Source: Pontibacter pamirensis (lineage in GTDB: Bacteria > Bacteroidota > Bacteroidia > Cytophagales > Hymenobacteraceae). From it: DNA of 64,000 nucleotides. The stretch is taken from assembly GCF_010015475.1 (NCBI RefSeq), contig NZ_SSNI01000024.1, positions 1 through 64,000 on the forward strand, in the 5' to 3' direction. Shown here piece by piece: positions 18,111 to 27,513 of this stretch. The notes beneath the pieces are model-generated. The model did not search any database. It had not been told where the DNA came from and saw nothing but the letters and a program-made list of their open reading frames with translations. Position 1 is the first letter of the stretch, and each line of letters starts with the position of its first letter. The position numbers were made by a program, and so were the translations under genes.

Positions 18111-18667
18111 GAATCACGCCATTTAATGCTGCAGCCTACGCTGGGTGCCTGCTCCTGTGGCACAGGCTGCCTGGTAAGCAGCGCATCTAGCGCAGTACGC
18201 AGGTCGTTGCCCGTGACCGGCTTTCCGTTATTGGGGCGGGAGTCGTCGAACTGCCCGTGGTAGGCAAGGCCCATTTTGCCGTCATACACAAAGAATTCAG
18301 GCGTACATTCCGCCTCATAGGTGCGGGCTACCTGTTGTGTCTGGTCGTAGAGGTACGGAAATGAGAAATCATAATCCAGCGCCAGTGCTTTCATCTGCTG
18401 AGGTCCGTCCTGCGGATACGTCATGGCATCGTTCGAACTGATGGCTACAAAATTGACGCCTTTAGTCTTGTACTCAGCCGCTACATCCACTAGCTCATCT
18501 AGAATGTGCTGCACATAGGGGCAATGGTTGCTGATGAACATGATAACAGTAGCTTTGGGAGAGGCTACATCCGTGAGGGAAACCAGTGCGTCAGAAGCAG
18601 TGTCTAAAAGCGCAAAGTTATGTGCTTTGGTGCCCAGGTCAATCTGGGCATTGGAATATGCTGCCAT
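18107..18667 (-). CDS. AhpC/TSA-type redoxin (thioredoxin-like protein)
   Basis: Thioredoxin-fold protein of the peroxiredoxin-like group, cytosolic because it has no signal. After strand VIMFIS it has NHCPYVQ (Cys49), so the second Cys of a CxxC pair is replaced. A conserved cis-Pro loop is present at CTPEFFVYD, and the C-terminus carries GCSIKW, a block typical of this subfamily. 186 residues. The natural partner and substrate are unknown; a single-Cys mechanism or a resolving Cys elsewhere (the CTPE Cys or the C-terminal Cys) is possible. It converges with the transpeptidase gene. Confidence 0.88.
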   Translation of the reverse strand: MAAYSNAQIDLGTKAHNFALLDTASDALVSLTDVASPKATVIMFISNHCPYVQHILDELVDVAAEYKTKGVNFVAISSNDAMTYPQDGPQQMKALALDYDFSFPYLYDQTQQVARTYEAECTPEFFVYDGKMGLAYHGQFDDSRPNNGKPVTGNDLRTALDALLTRQPVPQEQAPSVGCSIKWRDS

Positions 18668-18771
18668 AGCTTATCTAATTTTTCGGGTAAGCCCGTGGCA
18701 GAGTGCTACGGGCTATGATTTCTAAAATAGGTATTTTTACGGCGGATAGCAAACGCCCTTTCAGTGTAAGG

Positions 18772-20301
18772 TTATTTCTCCCTGCCCACAAACCTGCCGT
18801 AAAGCTTAGTCAACTCTAACAGTTCTTTCGCGTTTTTATCTGTGAACTGGTTCTTTTTGAGTCGCCATTCCCAATTTCCCCTGGAGGTAGAGGGCTTGTT
18901 CATAGTGGCTTCTTTCCCAAGCCCCAGCACATCCTGCACCGGCAGCACAGCCAGTTGTGCCACAGAAGCCAGTGCTAAACGCCCCATTATTTCATGCACA
19001 TTGTCTTCAGAGAGCTCCTGATAGGTGTAGTCGCTGAGGGCTTTTTTGTCACCTTTCTTTGCGTCGTGGTACCAGGCTACCACTGTGCTGTTGTCGTGCG
19101 TGCCGGTATATACAATGCTGTTACGTGTATGGTTGTGCGGCATAAAGGAGCCTTCAAACGCTTTCTCATCCGAGACAAAAGCAAATAGTAATACAAGCAT
19201 GCCCGGCAGGTCGAACTGCTGTATCAGATCACGGACAGGCTGGTCTATCTCGCCCAGGTCCTCGGCAATGATTGGCATTTTGTGATATTTCTTCTGTACA
19301 AGGCTCAGGATTTCGGCACCCGGTGATTTCTTCCACTTTCCGTTCATGGCTGTCTCTTCACCGGCAGGCACCTCCCAGTAAGCAGAGAAGGCGCGGAAAT
19401 GGTCGAGGCGCAGCAACCCGAACAGGCGCAGGTTATGGTCGATGCGGCGTATCCACCAGTCATAGTTGTGTTTGGCCAGCTCTGTCCAGTCAAAAACCGG
19501 TGTGCCCCACAGCTGACCAGTCTCGCTGAAGAAGTCCGGTGGCACCCCGGAAAGCCCGGTGGCGTTTCCTTCTTTATCCAGCTTAAAATACTCCGGGTTC
19601 TGCCATACATCCGCACTGTCGTGACTTACATAAAAAGGCATGTCGCCGAAAAAGGTGATGTCTTTCTGGTGACAGTATTGCTTTAGTTTCTCCCATTGCC
19701 TGTAAAACAGGAACTGCATAAACTGCTCAAAATGGACCTCTTCCACCATCTCTTGTTCAAGGGCCTTTACGGCATGCTCCTCGTGCTGCTTTATTTCTTT
19801 GGGCCATTCCACCCAGCTTCTGTCTTCAAAGCGCTTCTTGAAGGCAGCGAACCGTGCAAAGTCCGGTAACCACGCCTTTTGTTCGCGCATGAAGGCTTTG
19901 TATTCCTGCTGCAAATCAGAGTCTGCAGTTTCGTTAAACTTATCAAAAGCCTTCTGCCATAGCTTCAGCTTCAGTTTAACTACCTTCGGATACTCTACCC
20001 GGTCCTCTTTAAATTCCTCGTCTAATTCAAGATCGCTTTTTTGTAGCAAACCATCCTGCACGAGCAGCTCAGGGCTGATGAGCAACGGGTTCCCTGCAAA
20101 GGCAGAGTGGCTGCTGTAGGGGGAGTGGCCGTAGCCGCCTTCGGTGGGGTTTAGCGGGAGTATCTGCCAGTACCGCTGGCCCGCTTCTTCTAACAGGTCA
20201 GCAAAATGATAGGCTTCTGGTCCTAAATCCCCAATACCGAAGCGGGAGGGGAGAGAGGTAATATGCAGTAAAAGGCCTGCACTTCGTTTTGATATAATCA
20301 T
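18772..20301 (-). CDS. malQ: 4-alpha-glucanotransferase (amylomaltase)
   Basis: GH77 enzyme that moves alpha-1,4-glucan segments between chains, releasing glucose from maltose and maltotriose. The catalytic Asp lies in GLLRLDHFRAFS, the acid/base Glu in PIIAEDLGEID and the third acid in GTHDNSTVVAWY. The N-terminus has SAGLLLHITSLPSRFGIGDLG. 509 residues match the short Thermus/plant-DPE1-like type I form. Its ATG overlaps the treY stop by 4 bases (ATGA), so it is the last gene of the treZ-GH57-treY-malQ operon. It would recycle short maltodextrins left by TreY/TreZ. Confidence 0.96.
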   Translation of the reverse strand: MIISKRSAGLLLHITSLPSRFGIGDLGPEAYHFADLLEEAGQRYWQILPLNPTEGGYGHSPYSSHSAFAGNPLLISPELLVQDGLLQKSDLELDEEFKEDRVEYPKVVKLKLKLWQKAFDKFNETADSDLQQEYKAFMREQKAWLPDFARFAAFKKRFEDRSWVEWPKEIKQHEEHAVKALEQEMVEEVHFEQFMQFLFYRQWEKLKQYCHQKDITFFGDMPFYVSHDSADVWQNPEYFKLDKEGNATGLSGVPPDFFSETGQLWGTPVFDWTELAKHNYDWWIRRIDHNLRLFGLLRLDHFRAFSAYWEVPAGEETAMNGKWKKSPGAEILSLVQKKYHKMPIIAEDLGEIDQPVRDLIQQFDLPGMLVLLFAFVSDEKAFEGSFMPHNHTRNSIVYTGTHDNSTVVAWYHDAKKGDKKALSDYTYQELSEDNVHEIMGRLALASVAQLAVLPVQDVLGLGKEATMNKPSTSRGNWEWRLKKNQFTDKNAKELLELTKLYGRFVGREK

Positions 20302-23012
20302 AAAGTATTTGTTGCGGTTAAAAATGCTACCGGGAATGTTTTAAGTACCCCGGCTAAGGGCAGTATGTTCTCTTCTGCTTGCAGCGTGCCATTTCCAAGT
20401 ACGTGCTGCCATGCTACCGGTGCTCCTTCAGGCAGCGCGATAGCAGTGTCTTCCCAAACTTCTTCCCCTATTGGCAACTCATGTTCGCCAATGAGGTTTA
20501 CGAGCAGAAGCGGTACCACCACCACGCCCCACTGCCCCTCATGGTGGCGGGCAAACGCCAGAATACGGTGCTTGTGCGTTCCCTGTACATGCAGCGGCAC
20601 ATAATCCCCAAAGTTAAACAGTGGCTGTAAGTCACGTCGCCTGTTCAGCACCTTGTACAGCATGTATAATTTCACTTTCCCGTCGTCCGGGTTCTGAAGC
20701 AGTTGCTGTTGCAGGCCGTCAGGGTCCTGCTGCTCCTGCTCTTTTAATTCCGTCAGGTACTGCTGGCGTAGCTCGTAGTCTACAGGGCGGCGGTTATCGG
20801 GGTCTACAAGGCTCAGGTCCCAAAGTTCGCAGCTCTGGTAAATATCGGGCACACCGGGGCAGGTTATTTTGAGCAAGGCCTGGCAGAGCGCATAAATCCA
20901 GCCATAGTGCGATACCTTCTGGAAGAAAGGCCTGAAAGTATCCATGAAATCTTTATCGTCGAGCAACAGCTGCTGCACCAGGTCCGTCATGGCCTGTTCA
21001 TACCCTTCGTTCGGATCAGACCAACCTGTTTTTACTTTTGCCTCCCGCAGCGCCTTTTGCAGGTACTCCTGCACCCGCTCCACAATCGACTCATCAGCCT
21101 GGCCGTTCAGCGGAAGTACGCCAATGAGTGTCTGGAAAAAGAAATAGAGGTCGTTGATGCTTGGTTTGGTGGTGTATTTTTTACTTCTCTCAATCCAATC
21201 CTGCACATTATTTTCCCACTCTTCCGGGAGTTCGCTCAGCACGTTCAGGCGGATACGGGCACCTTCGCCGCGCTTGGTGTCGTGGGTAGCCGTGGCGTTG
21301 ATGGAGTGGGGGTACACCCGCTGGCGGTACAGCATGCGCTCGTGAAACTCATCGTCGTTGAGGTGGAAAATATCCGGACTGTTACCCACTTCGTTAAGGG
21401 AAATCAGGCGGTTATAATTATAGAAGGTGGTATCTTCCACGCCTTTGGCGGCAAGTGGCCCTGTATATTGCTGGCTCCGCATAACAAAGTACAGCTTGTC
21501 ATGCGTCGTCTGCTCTGTATCGCCGGGCTCTAAAGTAAAGAGCTTGTGCAGCTCCTGGAAGTACTCCTGCAATTCCGGGGCCTGGTTATGGGCTTCCTCA
21601 AATGCATTGTCCACCACCTGCATTTCGTCTTTAGAGAGCGGCAGCCGGTTACCATAGATACAGTAAACCGGCCAGGCGCACAGCAACACTCCCAGTGCCT
21701 TTCTCCATTCATCTTCCGGATCAAGCGGTATCAGGTGGCGTTCCTGTAACAGACGCAACAGGTTATGCAACTCTCCCTGCATCTGGTCTTTCAGGATGAA
21801 CGTTTTCTTTTCAAAAACCAGCTGCTCATAGTTTTTAGCCGCGCTTGGCACCAGCCGGCTGTAGATTTGGGTAAGCTTGCGGCGGCCGGAGCCGGAGGTA
21901 TACAGGTTGCTGACCCACGCCAGGAAATCGTAGCCGCTGTTGCCCTCAATCGGCCAGCGCTCCGGTAACTGTTCCTCACCTTCGAGGATTTTCTCTACGA
22001 CTATATAGGCTTCCGGGCCAGCCAGTTTGCGCAGGCGCTTCAGGTAATTGGTAGGGTCGAAGAGACCGTCCACGTGGTCTACCCGCAGGCCCTGCAGCAG
22101 CCCTTGGTCTACCAGTTGCTTTATGAACTGGTGATACTGCTCAAACACCTCCGGGTGCTCCATGCGCAGGCAAATCAGGTCGTTCACAGTAAAGAAGCGG
22201 CGGAAGTTGATGCGCTTCTCTGTTTCCTGCCAGTGGCAAAGTATATAGTGCTGCTGCTGAAGTAGCTGCTGCAGCTTTCCATTATCGTTCTGAATGCTTT
22301 TCACCATCCCTTCCAGTTCCTGCCTGAGCTGCGCGTTGTTGAAGAGCTTCTTTTTAAAGTTGTTCCAGGCGGCAGGGGAGATGCTTTCTTCTGATTCGAA
22401 TAATCGCAGGTCGTTGAGGAATTGTTGTACGTGGTTGCTTGTATCCGGTTCTCCGGCAATTGGTTGTATCTCCTGCAAGAGCGTTTTGTAGCTGGATATA
22501 CTCAAGGGATAGGCGCTGTCGTAGTAGTTGACGGTAAGGCCTTTGTCCGAAAACCTGAGCTCTAATTGATTTTGCCTGAGCACCTCTTCCAGAGAATCGC
22601 CCAAAAAAGGAACCATCACCTGGCCTGCAAAATCGGGGTGATGAAAATCGATGTCGAAGAAGGTATAGAAGTGAGACTGCGGGCCTTTTTCCAGCACATC
22701 CATCAGCCACACATTGCCGGGGTGGTAAGCCATGTGGTTGGGCACAATGTCCTGCAGCCAGCCCATGTTCCTTTCTTTCAGTTCCGAAGCAATTTGCTTT
22801 AGCTCCTGCTTGGTGCCAACATCAGGGTTGATGTCGTAGGGGGCGGTTACGTCGTAACCGTGCTCGCTGCCGGGGCGGGAGCAGAAAAAAGGAGCCGAGT
22901 AAACCGTGCTGATGCCCAGATCGTGCAGGTATGGGATTATCTCCTGCACCTGTTTAAACGTGAATTTAGGCGATATTTGTAGCCTGTAGGTGGCTGCTGG
23001 AATGTATACCAT
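20298..23012 (-). CDS. treY: Malto-oligosyltrehalose synthase
   Basis: Converts the reducing-end alpha-1,4 bond of a maltodextrin to the alpha,alpha-1,1 bond of trehalose. GH13 family with the TreY-type insertions: PAATYRLQISPKFTF at the start, APFFCSRPGSEHGYDV, catalytic Asp in GLRVDHVDGLFDP, catalytic Glu in IVVEKILEGEE, and GNSGYDFL. 904 residues is normal. The start at 23012 lies 47 bases inside the end of the GH57 gene and fits the conserved N-terminus, so the overlap is real and implies translational coupling. It works with TreZ, encoded first in the operon. Confidence 0.97.
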   Translation of the reverse strand: MVYIPAATYRLQISPKFTFKQVQEIIPYLHDLGISTVYSAPFFCSRPGSEHGYDVTAPYDINPDVGTKQELKQIASELKERNMGWLQDIVPNHMAYHPGNVWLMDVLEKGPQSHFYTFFDIDFHHPDFAGQVMVPFLGDSLEEVLRQNQLELRFSDKGLTVNYYDSAYPLSISSYKTLLQEIQPIAGEPDTSNHVQQFLNDLRLFESEESISPAAWNNFKKKLFNNAQLRQELEGMVKSIQNDNGKLQQLLQQQHYILCHWQETEKRINFRRFFTVNDLICLRMEHPEVFEQYHQFIKQLVDQGLLQGLRVDHVDGLFDPTNYLKRLRKLAGPEAYIVVEKILEGEEQLPERWPIEGNSGYDFLAWVSNLYTSGSGRRKLTQIYSRLVPSAAKNYEQLVFEKKTFILKDQMQGELHNLLRLLQERHLIPLDPEDEWRKALGVLLCAWPVYCIYGNRLPLSKDEMQVVDNAFEEAHNQAPELQEYFQELHKLFTLEPGDTEQTTHDKLYFVMRSQQYTGPLAAKGVEDTTFYNYNRLISLNEVGNSPDIFHLNDDEFHERMLYRQRVYPHSINATATHDTKRGEGARIRLNVLSELPEEWENNVQDWIERSKKYTTKPSINDLYFFFQTLIGVLPLNGQADESIVERVQEYLQKALREAKVKTGWSDPNEGYEQAMTDLVQQLLLDDKDFMDTFRPFFQKVSHYGWIYALCQALLKITCPGVPDIYQSCELWDLSLVDPDNRRPVDYELRQQYLTELKEQEQQDPDGLQQQLLQNPDDGKVKLYMLYKVLNRRRDLQPLFNFGDYVPLHVQGTHKHRILAFARHHEGQWGVVVVPLLLVNLIGEHELPIGEEVWEDTAIALPEGAPVAWQHVLGNGTLQAEENILPLAGVLKTFPVAFLTATNTL

Positions 23013-25443
23013 ATTGTGTTTTCAGATTTAGGTTTGAACAAAGCACATCGAACTTTTCAATCCATGCTGCGGCTTCTTTATCGCCAAGTTCGCTGTGCTT
23101 CAGGTACTTCTTGTAAATAGTTTGTTGCATCCGGAAAGCAATGTTCTGTGCCTGCCAGTAGTCGCCCTCTAACTTTGAGCTTTCCAGTACGTCGAGTAAA
23201 TCAATTAAAAGCTGCATTTTACGTAGGTTGTTCGGGTGCTCCTGTACATACTTCATTAGCTGGTTTGCCCGGTGCGATAAGGCAAACTCCAGAGAGGTAT
23301 AGCTGAGTTTTACCTTCATACGCTTTGCTTCCTCGAGTAGTCTTTTTACCTCCTGTGTAGCGGGCGTTTCTGACTTAAACTCATGCAGCAGTTTAGTATT
23401 TAAGATATACTCTACGGTTGTCTGCAGCGGCTCCGGCAGTTTCATTCCCAATGTTTTGATGGCGGAAATCAAGGGGTAATTATTATAGTAAAGCTGCTCG
23501 AAATTACTCTCCACGTTTTGCATGGTGTTTTCCAGCACCTGGTCCAGTATTTTCTTCTGATCATCTTTAAATAAGTGCCAGAACGAATAGCTGTGAGATT
23601 CAAAGTGCTTATCTAGCAACATAATCACCTCGCTCACATTTCCGCGCTCAAAGGCTATACGTAACTCACCTGTCAGGTTAGCATAATTTTCAGCACTCAC
23701 AAACTCACGCACGCCGCCGAACAGCTGGTGGTCGCCCAGGTGCAGGACGCTAAAAGTAATTACCTCTTCCTCCCACGTAACCATAGAACAAATATTGGCT
23801 CTACCAACCGCCAGATTCTGCCGGCCGGCTGCCATCTGCTCGTACTCCAGTGATGTTGCCTTATAGCTATACAGTTCTACCTCTTTTTTATGTTCTGCAA
23901 AAAGTGAAGATACAGCATAATGTGCACCCACCCGCCTCAAGTCAAGGATGGTGGGTTTTACCGATTTAAGATAAGCTTCCGCTGCATTCCCCAGGTCTTT
24001 GTGGTTGCTCTTTGCCTGCCTCAGCAGCTTCAAGAATGGTTTCTCATAATCAGTGTCCTGCCCGCTAATACTGTGAGCTAACTGAATGGCTCTGGCTGCA
24101 TAGTAAATATCCTGCACCGTTTCTATGCCTGTCACCTCGTCAAAAAACCAGCCGCAACTGGTGTACATGAGCAGGGTATGGTACTGCATTTCAAGTAGTT
24201 TCAGGAAACGCACCTTCTCCATTTTACTCAGCTCGCGTGTGGTATGGCTTTGAATAAACGCCGCCACATTTTGCTCCGAGCGATCCATAATAACTTGTAC
24301 ATAATCATTTCGGGCAGCCCATGGCGCTGCTCCCAGTTTTTTTATTTCCTTTTCAAAGAGCGGTGTAAGCTGGTCGCGGAGCCAGTCAAAGGCTTTCCGG
24401 AGAGGACCGCGCCACTGCTGATCCCAGCCACTGTTGCCGCCTGTGTTGCAGCCACAGTTACTTTGCCAGCGTTCTACGCCGTGGGCACAGCTCCAGGAGG
24501 TTTGCTCTATAATTTCTGCCTCATACTGCGGCGGAAACTTCTCCAGGAACTCCCCATAGATTGTGATTTTTGCCAGCTCTTCTGCCTCAATGTGTTCAAG
24601 CGCAAAGGAGAGGGCCATCTCGCCAAAGCGGTGATGGTGGCCGTAGGTCTCGCCATCCGTGGCAATGTGCATCAGCTGTGGTTCTTCTCTTTTAGTATGG
24701 AGCGCGCCAATTAGGCGATTCGCCAGGTCTTCCCCCCGGTTCAGTAACCGCTCAAAGGCGATGCCCTGTGAGACCGGGGCATCGTAAAAGAACAACACGA
24801 TTTCTTTGCCGGAAGGCAGCTTGCAAAGGTAGGGCCGCCGCGGATCAATGTTGGCTCCCACGGCACTGTGCCATTCCTTTTCCCCCACCCGGCGGTAACG
24901 CTTTGCCTGGTACGGAGACAGGATGGTAAATTTAATACCACGTTCCGCCAATACTTCCAAGGTGGGGGTGTCAGCGGCTGTCTCTGCCAGCCACATGCCT
25001 TCCGGTTTCCGTCCAAAGCGTTTTTGGAAATCATAAATGCCCCAGACAACCTGTGTCTGTTTGTCGCGGGCATTGGCCAGCGGCATGATGATGTGGTTGT
25101 ATACCTGTGCCAGCGCAGAGCCATGCCCGGAGAAGCGTTCCCTGCTTTCTATATCAGCCTCCAGGATCGCCTCATACGTCTCAGGCTCTTTCTTCTGCAT
25201 CCACTCAAGTAACGTAGGCCCGAAATTAAAGCTGATGTGGGCGTAGTTATTCATGATATCCTCAATCTTGCCATTCCCGTCGAGGATGCGGGAGGCGGAA
25301 TTGCGGGCGTAGCACTCATCGTTTATACGCTCGTTCCAGTCGTGGTACGGGGAAGCGGATTCCTGCAGTTCTACCTCGTTCAGCCAAGGGTTTTCGCGTG
25401 GGGGCTGGTAAAAGTGCCCGTGTATACAGATGTAGCGGTTCAT
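22966..25443 (-). CDS. GH57 family glycoside hydrolase with DUF3536 region
   Basis: Alpha-glucan-acting (beta/alpha)7 barrel protein of family GH57. HGHFYQPPRENPW (8-20) is the first conserved block, the nucleophile is E154 in GMWLAETAAD, and the acid/base is D263 in ATDGETYGHHH. The roughly 400 residues after the barrel match the DUF3536 type: helical, ending in a coiled, charged C-terminus (EEAKRMKVKLSYTS, then EHPNNLRKMQLLIDLL). 825 residues, no signal. No activity is known to me for this subfamily. Its place between treZ (0 bases) and treY (47-base overlap) says it acts on the same glucan, perhaps as debranching, chain-cutting or transfer enzyme; no TreX/GlgX-type debranching enzyme is encoded nearby. 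Confidence 0.92.
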   Translation of the reverse strand: MNRYICIHGHFYQPPRENPWLNEVELQESASPYHDWNERINDECYARNSASRILDGNGKIEDIMNNYAHISFNFGPTLLEWMQKKEPETYEAILEADIESRERFSGHGSALAQVYNHIIMPLANARDKQTQVVWGIYDFQKRFGRKPEGMWLAETAADTPTLEVLAERGIKFTILSPYQAKRYRRVGEKEWHSAVGANIDPRRPYLCKLPSGKEIVLFFYDAPVSQGIAFERLLNRGEDLANRLIGALHTKREEPQLMHIATDGETYGHHHRFGEMALSFALEHIEAEELAKITIYGEFLEKFPPQYEAEIIEQTSWSCAHGVERWQSNCGCNTGGNSGWDQQWRGPLRKAFDWLRDQLTPLFEKEIKKLGAAPWAARNDYVQVIMDRSEQNVAAFIQSHTTRELSKMEKVRFLKLLEMQYHTLLMYTSCGWFFDEVTGIETVQDIYYAARAIQLAHSISGQDTDYEKPFLKLLRQAKSNHKDLGNAAEAYLKSVKPTILDLRRVGAHYAVSSLFAEHKKEVELYSYKATSLEYEQMAAGRQNLAVGRANICSMVTWEEEVITFSVLHLGDHQLFGGVREFVSAENYANLTGELRIAFERGNVSEVIMLLDKHFESHSYSFWHLFKDDQKKILDQVLENTMQNVESNFEQLYYNNYPLISAIKTLGMKLPEPLQTTVEYILNTKLLHEFKSETPATQEVKRLLEEAKRMKVKLSYTSLEFALSHRANQLMKYVQEHPNNLRKMQLLIDLLDVLESSKLEGDYWQAQNIAFRMQQTIYKKYLKHSELGDKEAAAWIEKFDVLCSNLNLKTQYGIHSSSHLQATNIA

Positions 25444-27288
25444 TTATGTTTGTTGTTCAAGTATGAGCACAGACGCTGGCGGAAGGCTGACAGAGGCCCC
25501 TGATACCAGTGCCTCTCCTTTACCTGTGCCACTTCCTCCCCAGTCATTATCAGTTGAGTTCAGAATCGGTTTCCAGTTCCTTCCTGCTGATGTATTTACC
25601 AGTGTTGTTTCCTGTGGTTGATTACTTATGTTAAACAGGCAGTAGAGATTAGATGTCGCCCCTGTATGGATGAGGTGCAGCACAAGTTTCTCTTCCTCCA
25701 GGCTTACCTTCATGTTCGGCTTGTCCGGCTTTGCCAGGGCAGGGGCGGTCTTGCGCAGCTGTATCAGCTGTTTGTAAAACTCCCGCAGTTGCTTTTGCTT
25801 CTCATTAGAAGTATAGCTCCGCTGCAGTTTAGACCTGTTAAAGGTTTCCTCGCTTTGCGGGTCAGGTGCTTCTCCTTTTGAGGCAAAGTAGGCAAATTCC
25901 GCTTTCCTTCCTTTCTGTACGGCCTCCACCAATTCCTTGTCTGTGTGGCTTACAAAGTACAGGAAAGGATTCTCCTCCCCATATTCTTCCCCCATAAACA
26001 GCATCGGCACATAAGGCGAGAGCAGTACCAGGCCTGCCACTGCTTTTAGCATCTCAAAAGACACCAGCTCGGTGAGGCGTTCGCCCAACATGCGGTTACC
26101 AACCTGGTCGTGGTTTTGAGAACAAACCACAAACTGCTGCGCCGGGTTAGCGGTGGCGTCGGTGCCGAGGGTTTTCTTACGGTGCTCTGAATAAAGGCCA
26201 TTGTAGACAAAGGTATGCTCCAGCGCTTTTTTGAGTTGTTCCGGCTTGCCGTAGTCTTCGTAATAACCTTCCTGCTCACCCGTTACAAGCGTGTGGATGA
26301 CGTGGTGGTAATCATCAAACCACTGCGCATCTAAGCCATATCCTCCTTTTTCAATCGGGTTAATCAGGCGTACATCGCTCAGGTCTGTTTCTGCCGTGAG
26401 TATATAGTTGCGACCTTCCTGCTCTTCCAGCTGGTTTACATGCTCGCGTAGCTCTTGCAGAAAATGCTTGGCGCCAGTGTCGTAAATCGCATGTACGGCA
26501 TCAAGCCGCAGGGCATCTATATGGAAGTCCCGGAGCCACATCAGGGCGTTTTGGAAAAAGAAATTGCGGACGTGGTCGGAGTGGGCGTCGTCAAAGTTAA
26601 GGGCGTTTCCCCAGGGCGTGTGATATTTGTCTGTAAAGTACGGGCCGTAATCGTTGAGGTAGTTTCCCTCCGGGCCCATGTGATTGTACACTACATCCAG
26701 CACCACCGAAATTTCCTGCTCATGGCAGGCGTTCACAAGCTTTTTCAAACCCTCCGGACCTCCGTAAGAGTCCTGCGTGGCGAAGGGGTAAACACCATCG
26801 TAGCCCCAGTTGCGGTTACCAGGGAACTGGGCCACCGGCATTATCTCGATGGCTGTGATACCTAAGTCTTTCAACTCCGGCAGTTTTTGAATAGTGGCTT
26901 CAAAAGTACCTTCCTCTGTGAACGTGCCTACGTGCAGCTCATAAATAATCAGCTGTTCCAGGGACAGCCCCTTCCAGTTTTTATCAGTCCAGTTAAAGTG
27001 GCTGTGATCGACTACGGCAGAAGCTTTATGCACGCCATCCGGTTGAAAGAGAGAGGCGGGATCAGGCCTCTCTTTCTCCCCATCCAGATTAAACATGTAG
27101 CGTGTGCCAGGACCGGCGTTCTCTGCCAGGGCCGTCCAGTAACCGAAAGCTTCACGTTGTAGTTTTAGTTTTTTCTTATCAGGAGCATGAAGCGATACCT
27201 CTACCTGCTCAACCTCCGGTGCCCACACGGTAAAAGTAGTTCCTCTGCCTGGGGTGTAGTCTGCTCCAATTTTTCTTAATATTGACAT
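25444..27288 (-). CDS. treZ: Malto-oligosyltrehalose trehalohydrolase
   Basis: Releases trehalose from the maltooligosyltrehalose made by TreY. It has an N-terminal CBM48-like beta domain (ADYTPGRGTTFTVWAPEVE), then a GH13 barrel with VIYELHVGTFTEEGTF-like entry, catalytic Asp in DALRLDAVHAI, Glu in YILTAETDLSD and third Asp in SQNHDQVGNR. 614 residues is normal. It is the first gene of the minus-strand operon. Its stop codon directly abuts the GH57 ATG with no spacer. The upstream 225 bases to glgE must carry both divergent promoters. Confidence 0.96.
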   Translation of the reverse strand: MSILRKIGADYTPGRGTTFTVWAPEVEQVEVSLHAPDKKKLKLQREAFGYWTALAENAGPGTRYMFNLDGEKERPDPASLFQPDGVHKASAVVDHSHFNWTDKNWKGLSLEQLIIYELHVGTFTEEGTFEATIQKLPELKDLGITAIEIMPVAQFPGNRNWGYDGVYPFATQDSYGGPEGLKKLVNACHEQEISVVLDVVYNHMGPEGNYLNDYGPYFTDKYHTPWGNALNFDDAHSDHVRNFFFQNALMWLRDFHIDALRLDAVHAIYDTGAKHFLQELREHVNQLEEQEGRNYILTAETDLSDVRLINPIEKGGYGLDAQWFDDYHHVIHTLVTGEQEGYYEDYGKPEQLKKALEHTFVYNGLYSEHRKKTLGTDATANPAQQFVVCSQNHDQVGNRMLGERLTELVSFEMLKAVAGLVLLSPYVPMLFMGEEYGEENPFLYFVSHTDKELVEAVQKGRKAEFAYFASKGEAPDPQSEETFNRSKLQRSYTSNEKQKQLREFYKQLIQLRKTAPALAKPDKPNMKVSLEEEKLVLHLIHTGATSNLYCLFNISNQPQETTLVNTSAGRNWKPILNSTDNDWGGSGTGKGEALVSGASVSLPPASVLILEQQT

Positions 27289-27513
27289 AAAATTAATGGA
27301 TTTTCACAGCTCGTATTAACTTGCTTCTCGGGCTTAAGGTTATACCTTTTGGTGAAAAGATAGGTGTCTGATGATAAGCTTTTTGCTACATTGGCTACAG
27401 GTATGGGTGCAATTACGGGTGATATTTGCTAATATAGAATATTGTCCGTAACCTATTTATCTGAGCACAGTAACTATAAACTGACAAAACAGAACTACTA
27501 CACAGACTACTAC
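27289..27513. promoter_or_regulatory. Divergent promoter region of the treZ and glgE operons
   Basis: This 225-base gap separates the glucan-to-trehalose operon (minus) from the trehalose-to-glucan operon (plus). It is AT-rich and should hold both promoters. GATATTTG at 27421-27428 is one base off the TAnnTTTG box, but no -33 element is well spaced. I saw no clear operator repeat. An upstream in-frame TTG at 27442 could lengthen GlgE, but the residues it would add are not family-like. Confidence 0.45.

Noticed and set aside
20907..21533. 208-codon open frame on the plus strand inside treY
   Set aside because: It is the complement of a well-supported GH13 gene with all catalytic motifs; the frame has no protein family features.
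24244..24714. 156-codon plus-strand frame inside the GH57 gene
   Set aside because: Shadow of the catalytic domain region of the minus-strand gene.
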